This document shows, in pieces, positions 46,239-55,262 of a DNA stretch of 64,000 bases. The translations under genes and the position numbers were made by a program. The notes beneath the pieces are model-generated. The model was not told the origin of the DNA, ran no database searches, and saw only the letters and a list, made by a program, of their open reading frames with translations. The stretch spans positions 1-64,000 of the forward strand of contig JADFIG010000012.1 in assembly GCA_022566735.1 (NCBI GenBank), written 5' to 3'. The DNA is from Pseudomonadota bacterium. Lineage in GTDB: Bacteria > Pseudomonadota > Gammaproteobacteria > Burkholderiales > Burkholderiaceae_C. Every line of letters starts with the position of its first letter. Position 1 is the stretch's first letter.

Positions 46239-47795
46239 TCAGCGCGCCTTGAGCGCGTCCTTGACCGCCTGGGTCGGATCGTCCTCGGCCTGAGGCTGGG
46301 GCATGGCAGGCACCGCCTCCTCCGGCGACGAGGCAGGCGCCACCGGTTCGGACACGCCCTCCGGCACGGAAGCCGCCTCGGGCTCGCCGGTGTCCTCGAT
46401 CTTCATCTCGATGCGCACGTCGTCGGTGTTGACCGCCTGCTCCTTGTCGAGCCAGTAGGTCACGGACTCCGGCCAGAAGATCACCACCGCCACCAGGCCC
46501 AGCTGCATCAGCACCCAGGGGATGGCGCCCAGGTAGATGTCCTTGGACTGGATGGGCTTGGCGATGGCGCCGCTCTTGTGGATCTGGTCGGCCACGCCAC
46601 GCAGGTAGAACAGCGCGAAGCCGAACGGCGGGTGCATGAAGCTGGTCTGCATGTTCACGCACAGCAGCACGCCGAACCACACCAGGTCGATGCCCAGCTT
46701 CTGCGCCACCGGGGCCAGCAGCGGCACCACGATGAAGGCGATCTCGAAGAAATCGAGGAAGAAGGCCAGGAAGAAGACGAACAGGTTGACGACGATGAGG
46801 AAGCCGACCGGGCCGCCCGGCAGGTTGGAGAGCAGGTGCTCGATCCACAGGTTGCCGTCCACCCCCTGGAACACCAGCGAAAACACGCTGGAGCCCAGCA
46901 GGATGAAGATCACCATGGCGGTGACGCGCATGGTCGAGTCCATGGCCTGCCACACCAGCGACCAGCTCAGGCGCCGGTGCAAGGCCGCCAGCACGATGCC
47001 GCCGATGGCGCCCAGCGCGCCGGCCTCGGTCGGCGTGGCCAGGCCCATGAACAGCGTGCCCAGCACCAGGAAGATCAGGACGATGGAGGGCAGCATGCCC
47101 CACAGCACGCGCTTGACCAGCGGCCAGCCGCGCACGGTGCGGGCCTCGTCGGGCAGGGGCGGCACCCACTGCGGGCGCAGCAAGGCCACGCCCAGGGTGA
47201 ACAGCAGGAAGATGGCCGTCTGCATGATGGACGGGCCGATGGCACCCAGGTACATGTCGCCCACCGAGCGGCCGAGCTGGTCGGCCAGCACCACCAGCAC
47301 CAGCGACGGCGGGATGAGCTGGGTGATGGTGCCCGAGGCGGCGATCACGCCCGTGGCATAGCGCATGTCGTAGCCATAGCGCACCATGATGGGCAGCGAG
47401 ATCACGCCCATGGCGATGACGCTGGCGGCCACCGTGCCCGTGATGGCGCCCAGGATGGCGCCCACGATGATGACGGCAAAGCCCAGGCCGCCCGGCTTGC
47501 TGCCGAACAGCTGGCCGGTGCCTTCGAGCAGGTCCTCGGCCAGGCCGCAGCGCTCCAGGATGGCGCCCATGAAGGTGAAGAAGGGAATGGACAGCAGCAG
47601 CTCGTTGGACACGATGCCGAACAGGCGCAGCGGCAGGTTGCCCATGAAGGCTTCGTTGAACAGCCCCTGGGACATGGCGAAGAAGCCGAAGCCCAGGCCC
47701 AGGCTGCCCAGCGTGAAGGCCACCGGGAAGCCCACCAGCATGGCCAAGACCAGGGAGCCGAACATGATCGGCGCCAGGTTGGAGATCTCCGTCAC
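46239..47795 (-). CDS. TRAP transporter large permease (DctM family)
   Basis: 518 residues from GTG 47795, overlapping the small-permease stop (GTGA). Twelve or so membrane helices with M-G-A-I-L-E-R-C-G-L-A, G-A-I-T-G-T-V-A-A-S-V and L-I-P-P-S-L-V motifs of the ion-transporter superfamily. The C-terminal ~75 residues form an acidic, Pro/Ala/Glu-rich cytoplasmic tail not needed for the fold. With the small subunit and the binding protein it imports an organic acid using the Na+ gradient. Confidence 0.9.
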   Translation of the reverse strand: MTEISNLAPIMFGSLVLAMLVGFPVAFTLGSLGLGFGFFAMSQGLFNEAFMGNLPLRLFGIVSNELLLSIPFFTFMGAILERCGLAEDLLEGTGQLFGSKPGGLGFAVIIVGAILGAITGTVAASVIAMGVISLPIMVRYGYDMRYATGVIAASGTITQLIPPSLVLVVLADQLGRSVGDMYLGAIGPSIMQTAIFLLFTLGVALLRPQWVPPLPDEARTVRGWPLVKRVLWGMLPSIVLIFLVLGTLFMGLATPTEAGALGAIGGIVLAALHRRLSWSLVWQAMDSTMRVTAMVIFILLGSSVFSLVFQGVDGNLWIEHLLSNLPGGPVGFLIVVNLFVFFLAFFLDFFEIAFIVVPLLAPVAQKLGIDLVWFGVLLCVNMQTSFMHPPFGFALFYLRGVADQIHKSGAIAKPIQSKDIYLGAIPWVLMQLGLVAVVIFWPESVTYWLDKEQAVNTDDVRIEMKIEDTGEPEAASVPEGVSEPVAPASSPEEAVPAMPQPQAEDDPTQAVKDALKAR

Positions 47796-48322
47796 TGCAG
47801 CGGCCTTTCGTAGTGGATGTCCAGCTCGGTGCGGCCGCGCAGGAAGTCGATGCGGCGCAACAACTCCGCCACGCCTTGCAGCGCCAGCAGGCCGAAGCCC
47901 AGGGGCATGGCCGCCTTGATCGGCCAGCGGATCAGGCCGCCCGCGCTGGGCGAATGCTCCTGCTGCAGGAAGGACTCGACCACGAAGGGCCAGGACAGCC
48001 AGACCACGATGCCGCACAGCGGCAGCAGCACCAGCAGGATGCCGAGGACATCGATCCAGGCCTTGGTGCGCGGCGAGCGCCCGCCGTAGAGTACGTCCAC
48101 CCGCACATGCTCATTGAGCATGAGCAGCATGGGTGCCCCGGCGAACACGGCGATGCCGAAGAGGTACCACTGCACCTCCAGCCAGGCATTCGAGCCGATG
48201 CTGAAGGCATAGCGGAGCACCGCGTTGCCTGCGCTGATCAGGCAGGCCGCGAACAGGGCCCAGGCCGCCAGCGCGCCGAACCAGCGCGACACGGCGTCCA
48301 TCCAGCGGATGTAGGTCTGCAT
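47792..48322 (-). CDS. TRAP transporter small permease (DctQ family)
   Basis: 176 residues. Four membrane helices, with the E-V-Q-W-Y-L-F and H-V-R-V-D-V-L-Y motifs of DctQ. It anchors the binding protein to the large subunit. It is coupled to the downstream dctM by stop/start overlap. Confidence 0.88.
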   Translation of the reverse strand: MQTYIRWMDAVSRWFGALAAWALFAACLISAGNAVLRYAFSIGSNAWLEVQWYLFGIAVFAGAPMLLMLNEHVRVDVLYGGRSPRTKAWIDVLGILLVLLPLCGIVVWLSWPFVVESFLQQEHSPSAGGLIRWPIKAAMPLGFGLLALQGVAELLRRIDFLRGRTELDIHYERPLQ

Positions 48323-48335
48323 GGGCGTCCCGGCC

Positions 48336-48689
48336 TCAGTCGTCCAGCGAGACGGCTTGCTGGTAGAGCTTGGTCGAGCGGGCGCCGCTGCGGCAGAACA
48401 TCAGCAGCGGGCGCGGCAGGGCCTTGAGCAGCTCGGCGCAACGCGCGATCTCCTCGGGCGACTGGTAGCCGCCCTGCACCGGCAGGTAGGCGTACTGCAG
48501 GCCCGCAGCCTGGGCGGCGGCCTCGATGGCGGCGCTGGTGGGCTGGTCCGGGCCGCCTTCCATGTCGGGGCGGTTGTTCAGCACGGACTTGAAGCCGGCC
48601 TCGGCCGCGGCGGCCATGGCCTCGGGGGTGAGCTGGGGGGCGGCGTAGACGTCTTCGGCGATGGCCTGGATCTGCACGGATTGGCTCAT
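48336..48689 (-). CDS. TIGR01244/DUF442 phosphatase-like protein
   Basis: 117 residues. A dual-specificity-phosphatase-like fold with the loop C-R-S-G-A-R-S (C99). S-V-L-N-N-R-P-D is the conserved N-terminal block. In some bacteria this domain is fused to a persulfide dioxygenase-like protein, so sulfur metabolism is possible. It ends 13 bases before the TRAP small subunit, probably by operon packing. Confidence 0.82.
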   Translation of the reverse strand: MSQSVQIQAIAEDVYAAPQLTPEAMAAAAEAGFKSVLNNRPDMEGGPDQPTSAAIEAAAQAAGLQYAYLPVQGGYQSPEEIARCAELLKALPRPLLMFCRSGARSTKLYQQAVSLDD

Positions 48690-48745
48690 GGTGCGGTGCT
48701 CCGGTGCGAGCTTCGATTCAAAGACGCCATGGTACGCCGCCGGGC

Positions 48746-49192
48746 TCAGCCCGCCAGTGCGGTTTTCACTGCCGCCGACACGGCACCCATGTCGGCCTGG
48801 CCTGCCAGTCGCTGTTTGACCACACCCATGACCTTGCCCATGTCGCCGGGGCCCGAGGCGCCCAGCTCGGCCACGATGGCCTGGACCGCGGCGGCGACCT
48901 CGTCGGCGCTCAGGCGCTGCGGCAGGTAGGCCTCCAGCACCACGATCTCGGACTTTTCCTTGTCGGCCAGGTCGGGGCGGCCACCGGCCACGTACTGCTC
49001 GGCCGCGTCCTTGCGCTGCTTGATGAGCTTGTCGACGATGCCGACGACCATGGCGTCATCCAGCTCGATGCGCTCGTCGACTTCCTTTTGCTTCATCGCG
49101 GCCAGCAGCATGCGGATGGTGCCCAGGCGTTCGGCTTCCTTGGCGCGCATGGCGGCCTTCATGTCGTCGGAGATGCGTTGTTTGAGGCTCAT
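48746..49192 (-). CDS. GatB/YqeY domain protein
   Basis: 148 residues from ATG 49192 (MSLKQRISDDMKAAM). Homologous to the tail domain of GatB amidotransferase, probably tRNA-binding. R-L-G-T-I-R-M-L-L-A-A and L-P-Q-R-L-S-A-D-E are diagnostic. It follows rpsU, the conserved rpsU-yqeY order. Confidence 0.92.
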   Translation of the reverse strand: MSLKQRISDDMKAAMRAKEAERLGTIRMLLAAMKQKEVDERIELDDAMVVGIVDKLIKQRKDAAEQYVAGGRPDLADKEKSEIVVLEAYLPQRLSADEVAAAVQAIVAELGASGPGDMGKVMGVVKQRLAGQADMGAVSAAVKTALAG

Positions 49193-49238
49193 GGTGTGTC
49201 CTTGTGCGGTGAAGTGAAAAGGCTCGCCAGAATGACAA

Positions 49239-49268
49239 AGACCCGCATGGGCGTCCCCGCGCGGGTCT
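49239..49268 (-). terminator. Hairpin between rpsU and yqeY, possible attenuator
   Basis: An 8-bp stem (AGACCCGC / GCGGGTCT) with a 14-base loop, followed by TTTGTCATT on the minus strand. The T run is short, so partial termination that raises rpsU over yqeY is plausible. Confidence 0.5.
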
Positions 49269-49334
49269 GAGTGACCGTGTCGGGCGGGCATGGCGCCTGC
49301 CGCGACATCGTCAAGAAGCGTTCGGATCAGGAGA

Positions 49335-49547
49335 TCAGTACAGCTTCTTGGGCAGCTGCATGCTGCGCACGCGCTTGTAGTGGCGCTTGACGGCGGCGGC
49401 CTTCTTGCGCTTGCGCTCGGCGGTGGGCTTTTCGTAGAACTCGCGGGCGCGCAGTTCGGTCAGCAGACCCAGCTTTTCGATGGTGCGCTTGAAGCGGCGC
49501 AGGGCGACGTCGAAGGGCTCGTTTTCCTTGACACGGATGGTCGTCAT
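49335..49547 (-). CDS. rpsU: 30S ribosomal protein S21
   Basis: 70 residues, the exact family size. [21 protein letters not shown] and the basic [11 protein letters not shown] segment are diagnostic. S21 assists initiation by supporting base pairing of 16S rRNA with mRNA. Confidence 0.97.
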
Positions 49548-49786
49548 CAGAGATTCGCTTTCAATGTGAATGCATTCATTGGGCTGGCGGCATGGCCCCC
49601 GGGCGCGCTGGGAAACACAGCTGAGATGTACCTGTTCGGCATCCGGCGGGCCCACCGGACCGAACCTTTCGCCTCCGAAGGAGACGGGTTCGCCGTGAAC
49701 TCGGCAGTGAACTCAACCGCGGTCAACGCGCATCGGAAAGGACTTCTTTGCAAACATGCACAACAAGCCCACCAATAAAGCCTTCG

Positions 49787-49792
49787 ATTATA
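49787..49792 (-). promoter_or_regulatory. Consensus -10 (TATAAT) upstream of rpsU
   Basis: An exact TATAAT on the minus strand, overlapping the folK stop codon, is rare in this GC-rich sequence. The -35 position (TGGTTT, 17-base spacing) is weak. It would give rpsU a leader of about 230 bases. Confidence 0.5.
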
Positions 49793-50372
49793 CCCCGAAA
49801 TTCACCGGGAAACCACATTTGCGTGCAATGCCTTGCGCCTGGGCGAGTTGCGCGGTGCGGGCCTCGTCGGGCAGCGGGGGAATGGGGTCGGACGCCGGGG
49901 CCGGCAAGGGGGCCAGGCCGCTCAGGGCCTCCCGCAGGGGCAGCAGCACGAAGGCGCGCTCCGTCAAACCGGGGTGCGGCAAGGTGAGCGTCGCGGTGCG
50001 CAGGCGGGCGTCGCCATGGCACAGCAGGTCGAGGTCCAGGGTGCGCGGCGCGTGCCAGTGCGGCCGCTCGCGCCCGGCGCCTTGCTCCAGGGCCAGCAGG
50101 CTGTGCAGCAACTCGTGCGGGCCCAGGGCGGTGTCGAGCACGGCCACGGCATTGAGGTAGTCAGGGCCCTCGGCATCGACCGGGGCCGACTGGTAGAGCG
50201 AGGAGACCGCGGCCACGCGCGTGCCCGGCAGGCCGGCCAGGGCCTGCACGGCCCCCACCAGGGCGGCCTGGACGTCGCCCAGGTTGCCGCCCAGGCCGAT
50301 GCAGGCACGCTCACGCGGCACCGCGGCCAGCGCCTGGGCCGCCAGGCCAGAGGCCGGCACGGACACACTCAC
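49788..50372 (-). CDS. folK: 6-hydroxymethyl-7,8-dihydropterin pyrophosphokinase
   Basis: 194 residues from GTG 50372, overlapping the pcnB stop (GTGA). It transfers pyrophosphate to the pterin in folate synthesis. G-L-G-G-N-L-G-D, R-P-H-W-H-A-P-R-T-L-D-L-D-L-L and H-P-G-L-T-E-R-A-F-V-L-L-P are present. Last gene of the perM-hda-HAD-pcnB-folK run. Confidence 0.92.
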   Translation of the reverse strand: MSVSVPASGLAAQALAAVPRERACIGLGGNLGDVQAALVGAVQALAGLPGTRVAAVSSLYQSAPVDAEGPDYLNAVAVLDTALGPHELLHSLLALEQGAGRERPHWHAPRTLDLDLLCHGDARLRTATLTLPHPGLTERAFVLLPLREALSGLAPLPAPASDPIPPLPDEARTAQLAQAQGIARKCGFPVNFGV

Positions 50373-52015
50373 TCGGCGTCCCCGCCACCGGTGGCACGGG
50401 CGGCACCGCCCTCGCCTGCCGGCTTGCGACGGCGGCGGCGGCGCTTGCGGGCCGGGGCGTCCGAGGACGGCCCGGCGGCATCGCCGCCCTGCTCGTCGTC
50501 CGGGCCCTCGCCTTCGGTCTGGCGCGCCACGGGGGTCTGGCGGCCACCACGGCGGCCACCGCCGGCCTGCTGCTGCAACTGGCGCGCTTCTTCCAGCATC
50601 TGGCGGCGCTCGGCGGCATCGGCCAGAGAGAAGCTCTCCCACCAGTTGGCCAGGGCCATGTCGATCTCGCCGGCCTGGGCACGCAGGCGCAGGAAGTCGA
50701 AACCGGCGCGGAAGCGGGGCTGCTCCACCAGGGTCATCGGGCCATTGCCCGTGCGGCGGTCGAAGCGCGGCTGCATGGTCCAGATCTCGCGCATGTCGGT
50801 GCCCAGCTTGCCGCGGCCGGAGATGTCGCCGATGCGGGCATCGAACACGGCGTCGGTGGCCGATTGCAGCGCCGGGAACGGCGGCTCGCCTTGCGACAGG
50901 TTGCGCTGCCAGTGCGCCAGCACGTCGTGCCACAGCAGGCAGGCCAGCAGGAAGCTGGGCGCCACCGGCTTGCCTTCCGACACGCGGCGGTCGGTGTCGG
51001 CCAGGGCCAGCTGCACGAACTGCTCGCGCCCCGGATGGCGGCGGGCCTCGTCGAAGACGGTGTCCAGGATGGGGAAGACGCCGCGGTCCAGGCCCTGCTT
51101 GCGCAGCTGCTCGATGGAGGCGCGCGCGTGGCCGGTCTGCAGCAGCTTGATCATCTCGTCGAACAGGCGCGACTGCGGCACGTTGCTCAGCAGGTCGGCC
51201 ATCTCGCGGATGGGCTCGCGGGTCTTGGGCTCGATCTCGAAGCCCAGCTTGGCGGCAAAGCGCACCACGCGGACGATGCGCACCGGGTCCTCGCGGTAGC
51301 GGGTCTCGGGGTGGCCGATCATGCGCAGCACGCGCTTTTTCGCGTCGGGGATGCCGCCGTGGTAGTCGACGACCACCTGCGTGCGCGGGTCGTAGTACAT
51401 CGCGTTGACGGTGAAGTCGCGGCGCGCGGCGTCCTGGTCCTGCGGGCCCCAGACGTTGTCGCGCAGCACGCGCCCGCTGGCGTCCACCACGTGGGACTTG
51501 TCGGCCAGTTCCTTGCGCGAGGTCTTTTCGTTGCCGGCCACCTGCTCGGCGGCGTCGGCATCGAGGTAGGCGCGGAAGGTCGAGACCTCGATGACCTCGT
51601 GCTCGCGGCCGCGGCCATGGACCACGTGGACGATGCGGAAGCGCCGCCCGATGATGAAGGCGCGGCGGAACAGGCCCTTGACCTGCTCCGGCGTGGCGTT
51701 GGTGGCCACGTCGAAGTCCTTGGGACGGTGGCCCAGGATGAGGTCGCGCACGGCGCCGCCGACGATGTAGGCCTCGTAGCCGGCATCCTGCAGGGTCTCG
51801 ACGACCTTGCGGGCGCGGTCATCGACCAGCGCGGGGTCGATGCCGTGCTCGGAGGCGGGCACATCCACGCGCTTGCCCGTGGGGATGCGCGGGGGCTTGC
51901 CGCCCTTGGAGGCCGCGTGGGCGTGGCCCGCGGCGTGCGCCGCATGGGGGGCGTGGGCCGTGCGCTTGCCGGCAGCCGGCTTGCCGAGGATCTTGTGAAT
52001 CAGGCTTTTGATCAT
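50369..52015 (-). CDS. pcnB: Poly(A) polymerase I
   Basis: 548 residues. It adds 3' poly(A) tails that promote RNA decay. The nucleotidyltransferase head is G-G-A-V-R-D-L-I-L-G with catalytic D-F-D-V, followed by R-R-D-F-T-V-N-A-M-Y-Y-D and the R-I-V-R-V-V-R-F-A-A-K-L-G-F RNA-binding block. The signature favours poly(A) polymerase over CCA-adding enzyme. Low-complexity ends: a His/Ala-rich N-terminus and an Arg-rich C-terminal tail. Stop/start overlaps join it to both neighbours. Confidence 0.93.
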   Translation of the reverse strand: MIKSLIHKILGKPAAGKRTAHAPHAAHAAGHAHAASKGGKPPRIPTGKRVDVPASEHGIDPALVDDRARKVVETLQDAGYEAYIVGGAVRDLILGHRPKDFDVATNATPEQVKGLFRRAFIIGRRFRIVHVVHGRGREHEVIEVSTFRAYLDADAAEQVAGNEKTSRKELADKSHVVDASGRVLRDNVWGPQDQDAARRDFTVNAMYYDPRTQVVVDYHGGIPDAKKRVLRMIGHPETRYREDPVRIVRVVRFAAKLGFEIEPKTREPIREMADLLSNVPQSRLFDEMIKLLQTGHARASIEQLRKQGLDRGVFPILDTVFDEARRHPGREQFVQLALADTDRRVSEGKPVAPSFLLACLLWHDVLAHWQRNLSQGEPPFPALQSATDAVFDARIGDISGRGKLGTDMREIWTMQPRFDRRTGNGPMTLVEQPRFRAGFDFLRLRAQAGEIDMALANWWESFSLADAAERRQMLEEARQLQQQAGGGRRGGRQTPVARQTEGEGPDDEQGGDAAGPSSDAPARKRRRRRRKPAGEGGAARATGGGDAE

Positions 52016-52698
52016 GCAAACAGTCGAAGGATGCGCCAGCCGCGCGCCTGGGCCACGGCTTCCAGTTCGGTGCTGGGGTTGGTGGCCACCGGGTCGGTGG
52101 CACGCTCCAGCAGCGGCAGGTCGTTGGGAGAGTCGCTGTAAAAGCTCACGCGCTCGAACTGGCCCAGGTGGCGACCCTGGTCAGCCAGCCATTGTTCCAC
52201 ACGTGTGATCTTGCCGTCGCGGAAAGATGGCACCCCGTCGATCTGGCCCGTCACGCGCCCCCCGGCATCGCGCACCAGGCGCACGGCGATGAGCTCGTCG
52301 ACGTTGAAGGCATCCGCGATCGGCCGGGTGACGAATTCGTTGGTCGCCGTGACGATGGCGATGAGGTCGCCCTCGGCGCGGTGGCGCTCGACCAGCTCGA
52401 CGGCCTGGGGCTGGATGGCCGGCAGGATGACCTGCTCCATGAAGGACTGCTGCAGCGCCTGCTGGGCCAGTTCGTCCATCTGGCGCCAGACGCTGGTGGA
52501 AAACGCGATGTAGTCGTCCAGCACCAGGGTGCCTTCGCGGTACTGCTGGTAGAAGCCGTCGTTGCGGCGGCGGTAGTCCTCGGCATCGGCCAGGCCCTGG
52601 CGGATGAGGAATTCGCCGAACTCGTGGTCGGAGTCCAGTGGCAGCAGGGTGTGGTCGAGGTCGAACAGGCAGAGGTTCATGGCAGGAGAGGATGTCAT
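52012..52698 (-). CDS. HAD-superfamily IB phosphatase (SerB-like)
   Basis: 228 residues from ATG 52698, overlapping the hda stop. HAD motif I is L-F-D-L-D-H-T-L-L; motif II is I-V-T-A-T-N; motif III/IV is Y-S-D-S-P-N-D-L-P-L-L. Subclass IB proteins include phosphoserine phosphatases; the substrate here is not fixed. The conserved site in the hda/pcnB operon suggests housekeeping use. Confidence 0.88.
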   Translation of the reverse strand: MTSSPAMNLCLFDLDHTLLPLDSDHEFGEFLIRQGLADAEDYRRRNDGFYQQYREGTLVLDDYIAFSTSVWRQMDELAQQALQQSFMEQVILPAIQPQAVELVERHRAEGDLIAIVTATNEFVTRPIADAFNVDELIAVRLVRDAGGRVTGQIDGVPSFRDGKITRVEQWLADQGRHLGQFERVSFYSDSPNDLPLLERATDPVATNPSTELEAVAQARGWRILRLFA

Positions 52699-53456
52699 GC
52701 CGGCTCGCTGGCCAGCATCTGCTTGAGCAGGGGCACGGTGACGGCCCGGTGGGCCGACAGCGCGTAGCGGTCGAGGCGGTCGAGCAGGCCCATCAGCGAG
52801 CCCAGGTCGCGCTGGTGGCGGGTCAGCAGGTGGCTGACCACGTCCTCGTGGAGGGCCATGCCGCGGCGGGCGGCGTCTTGCTGCAGCACCTGGCGCAGGC
52901 CGGCGTCGTCCAGCGGCTGGAGGGCAAAGCTCAGGCCCCAGCCCAGGCGGGTGCGCAGGTCATCGCGCACGGGCAGGTCCACCGAAGGCACCCGACCGGC
53001 CGCGAAGATGAACAAGGGCGCAGCCTCTGCCGAGGCGGCCGCCGCCGACTCGATGAAGAGCTTGAAGGCCAGGTGCTGGGCCTGCTCGTCCAGGCGCTCG
53101 CAATCGTCGATCAGGGCCAGGGTGGGCGCCTCGGGCTGGGGGGCCTCCCACATCTGGCAGGTCTGGGCGTTGAGCCAGACCACGCCGAAGCCCAGGGCCA
53201 GCGCGCGCTCGACCATGGCGCGCAGCAAGTGGGTCTTGCCCACGCCGGGCTCCCCCCAGAGGTAGATCGGCGACAGCGGGCCGTCGGTGGCCGGCCAGGC
53301 CTTCAGCCAGGCCAGCGCCTCGGCGTTGGCCCCCGGCAGGAAGGCGTCGAGGTCGGGGACGGACTCGGGTCCCAGGTCGAGCAGGAGCTGGCGCATCGGC
53401 GTGGCGCGCGACGCCAGGGCCTGCAGGCCGGTGAGGGGTGCGGCAGAACCTGTCAT
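52695..53456 (-). CDS. hda: DnaA regulatory inactivator Hda
   Basis: 253 residues from ATG 53456. An AAA+ DnaA-family protein without the DNA-binding domain. It binds the clamp and stimulates ATP hydrolysis by DnaA after initiation. Walker A is W-G-E-P-G-V-G-K-T-H-L; the N-terminal Q-L-L-L-D-L-G segment is the clamp-binding motif. Start overlaps the perM stop (ATGA). Confidence 0.92.
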   Translation of the reverse strand: MTGSAAPLTGLQALASRATPMRQLLLDLGPESVPDLDAFLPGANAEALAWLKAWPATDGPLSPIYLWGEPGVGKTHLLRAMVERALALGFGVVWLNAQTCQMWEAPQPEAPTLALIDDCERLDEQAQHLAFKLFIESAAAASAEAAPLFIFAAGRVPSVDLPVRDDLRTRLGWGLSFALQPLDDAGLRQVLQQDAARRGMALHEDVVSHLLTRHQRDLGSLMGLLDRLDRYALSAHRAVTVPLLKQMLASEPA

Positions 53457-54529
53457 GGCGCACCGAAGAAGGCGCTGTCGCGGTAATGGCCCAGCAGGTG
53501 ACGCCCCAGCACCGTCAGGCAGGCCGCGCAGGGCAAGGCCACCAGGATCCCCCAGAAGCCCAGCCACTGACCGAACAGCATCAGCGCCAGGATGACGCCC
53601 AGCGGATGCAGGCCGATGCGTTCACCGACCAGGCGGGGGGTGAGGAAGAAGCTCTCGATCACCTGGCCCAGGCCGTAGACCACCGCCACCGCGATCAGCG
53701 GATAAGACACCCCGCCGGCCGCAAATTGCAGCAGCCCGGCCACCAGCGCCAGCAACATCCCCAGGCCGAAACCCAGGTAGGGAATGCACACCGCCAGGCC
53801 GGTGAACACCCCGATGGGCAAGGCCAGGCGGAAGCCCGCCAGGCTCAGGCCCAGGCTGTAGTACACCGCCAGGATCAGCATGACCAGCAACTGGCCGCGC
53901 AGGTACTGGCCCATGAGGGCGTCCATCTCGTCGCGCAGGGCGTGCACGTGCGGGCGCCAGCGCGGCGGCAGCAGGCCATCGGCCAGGCCGGTCAGGCGGT
54001 GCCAGTCCAGCAGCCAGTAGAACGCGAGCATGGGCACGAGCACCGCCAGGCCCGCCAGGGTCATCAGGCTGGAGCCGCCGACCAGCGCGGACTGCCACAG
54101 CGCCGCGCCCCACTCGGCCGCATGGGTCTGCACGAGGTTGGCGAGCTCGGCCTTGAGTTCATCGACGCTCGTGGGCGGCTCCAGGCCGAACTGCTGCAGG
54201 TGCGGCACGATGCCCTTCCACAGCGAGACCAGCAGGTCGGGCAGCTGCGCACGCACCATCGGCACCAGCTGGGACACGATGGGCACCAGCAGCACCAGCA
54301 ACACGGACACCAGCACCAGCAACAGGGCCAGGCAGCCGCCGACGGCCAGGGCGCGCGGCACGCGGGAGCGCTCCAGCCGGGCCACGGCCGGCTCCAGCAC
54401 ATAGGCCACCACCAGGCTGATGATGAAAGGCAGCAGCACGCTGGCGTGCCACCACACCGCGGCGGCGGCCAGGGCGGCGCACAGCCAGGGCAGGAGGGAG
54501 CGGAGGACGCTGGGAGGAGACGCGGTCAT
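53453..54529 (-). CDS. AI-2E/PerM family transporter
   Basis: 358 residues. About eight membrane helices with P-F-I-I-S-L-V-V-A-Y-V-L-E-P and Y-L-G-F-G-L-G-M...I-E-S-F-F-L-T-P-R-L-V-G blocks of the family. Members export autoinducer-2 or act as Na+/H+ antiporters; which applies here cannot be told. First gene of the five-gene coupled operon. Confidence 0.88.
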   Translation of the reverse strand: MTASPPSVLRSLLPWLCAALAAAAVWWHASVLLPFIISLVVAYVLEPAVARLERSRVPRALAVGGCLALLLVLVSVLLVLLVPIVSQLVPMVRAQLPDLLVSLWKGIVPHLQQFGLEPPTSVDELKAELANLVQTHAAEWGAALWQSALVGGSSLMTLAGLAVLVPMLAFYWLLDWHRLTGLADGLLPPRWRPHVHALRDEMDALMGQYLRGQLLVMLILAVYYSLGLSLAGFRLALPIGVFTGLAVCIPYLGFGLGMLLALVAGLLQFAAGGVSYPLIAVAVVYGLGQVIESFFLTPRLVGERIGLHPLGVILALMLFGQWLGFWGILVALPCAACLTVLGRHLLGHYRDSAFFGAP

Positions 54530-54643
54530 GTGCGCCGCATTTTATCGGCCCGATCGACCTTGGCATCCGGCAGCCATCGCGCCCTCACCGAAGCGCAGCA
54601 CCGCACTACACTCGCCACATCCCCGTGGAACGTCTGTGAACGC

Positions 54644-55261
54644 ATGAACCTGTCCGAACTCGATCCCCGCGCCGTGGCCGCCCTGGGCGCACTGGCCGCC
54701 TACCTCATCGGCTCCCTGTCCTTCGCCGTGATCGTCAGCCGCCTCTTCGGCCTGGCCGATCCGCGCAGCTACGGCTCCGGCAACCCCGGCGCCACCAACG
54801 TGCTGCGTTCGGGCAACAAGGCCGCGGCCGTGCTGACGCTGGTGTTCGACGCGCTCAAGGGCCATGTGCCGGTGGTGATCGCCCAGCAACTGGGCCTGGA
54901 CGCCCTGGCCGTGAGCGCCGTGGGCCTGGGCGCCTTCATCGGCCACCTCTGGCCCGTCTTCTTCAAGTTCGAAGGCGGCAAGGGCGTGGCCACGGCCGCG
55001 GGCGTGCTGTTCGGCTTTGCCCCGGCGCTGGGCGGCCTGGTGCTGCTGGTCTGGCTGGGCATGGCCGTGGTGTTCCGCTACTCCTCGCTGGCCGCGCTGA
55101 CGGCCTCGCTGTCGGCCCCGGTCATCCAGTTCCTGGGCTGGGGCTGGGGCCCCGCCACGGTGGTGACGCTGGTGATGAGCGCCCTGCTCATCTGGCGCCA
55201 CGAGGCCAACATCCGCAAGCTGCTGGCCGGCCAGGAAAGCAAGCTGGGGCAGAAGGCCTGA
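54644..55261 (+). CDS. plsY: Glycerol-3-phosphate acyltransferase PlsY
   Basis: 205 residues from ATG 54644. It transfers acyl from acyl-phosphate to glycerol 3-phosphate. The three active-site motifs are visible: G-S-G-N-P-G-A-T-N, F-E-G-G-K-G-V-A-T and the C-terminal R-H-E-A-N-I-R. Five membrane segments. Divergent from the perM operon; the thiol-redoxin gene follows after one base. Confidence 0.94.
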   Translation: MNLSELDPRAVAALGALAAYLIGSLSFAVIVSRLFGLADPRSYGSGNPGATNVLRSGNKAAAVLTLVFDALKGHVPVVIAQQLGLDALAVSAVGLGAFIGHLWPVFFKFEGGKGVATAAGVLFGFAPALGGLVLLVWLGMAVVFRYSSLAALTASLSAPVIQFLGWGWGPATVVTLVMSALLIWRHEANIRKLLAGQESKLGQKA

Positions 55262-55262
55262 G

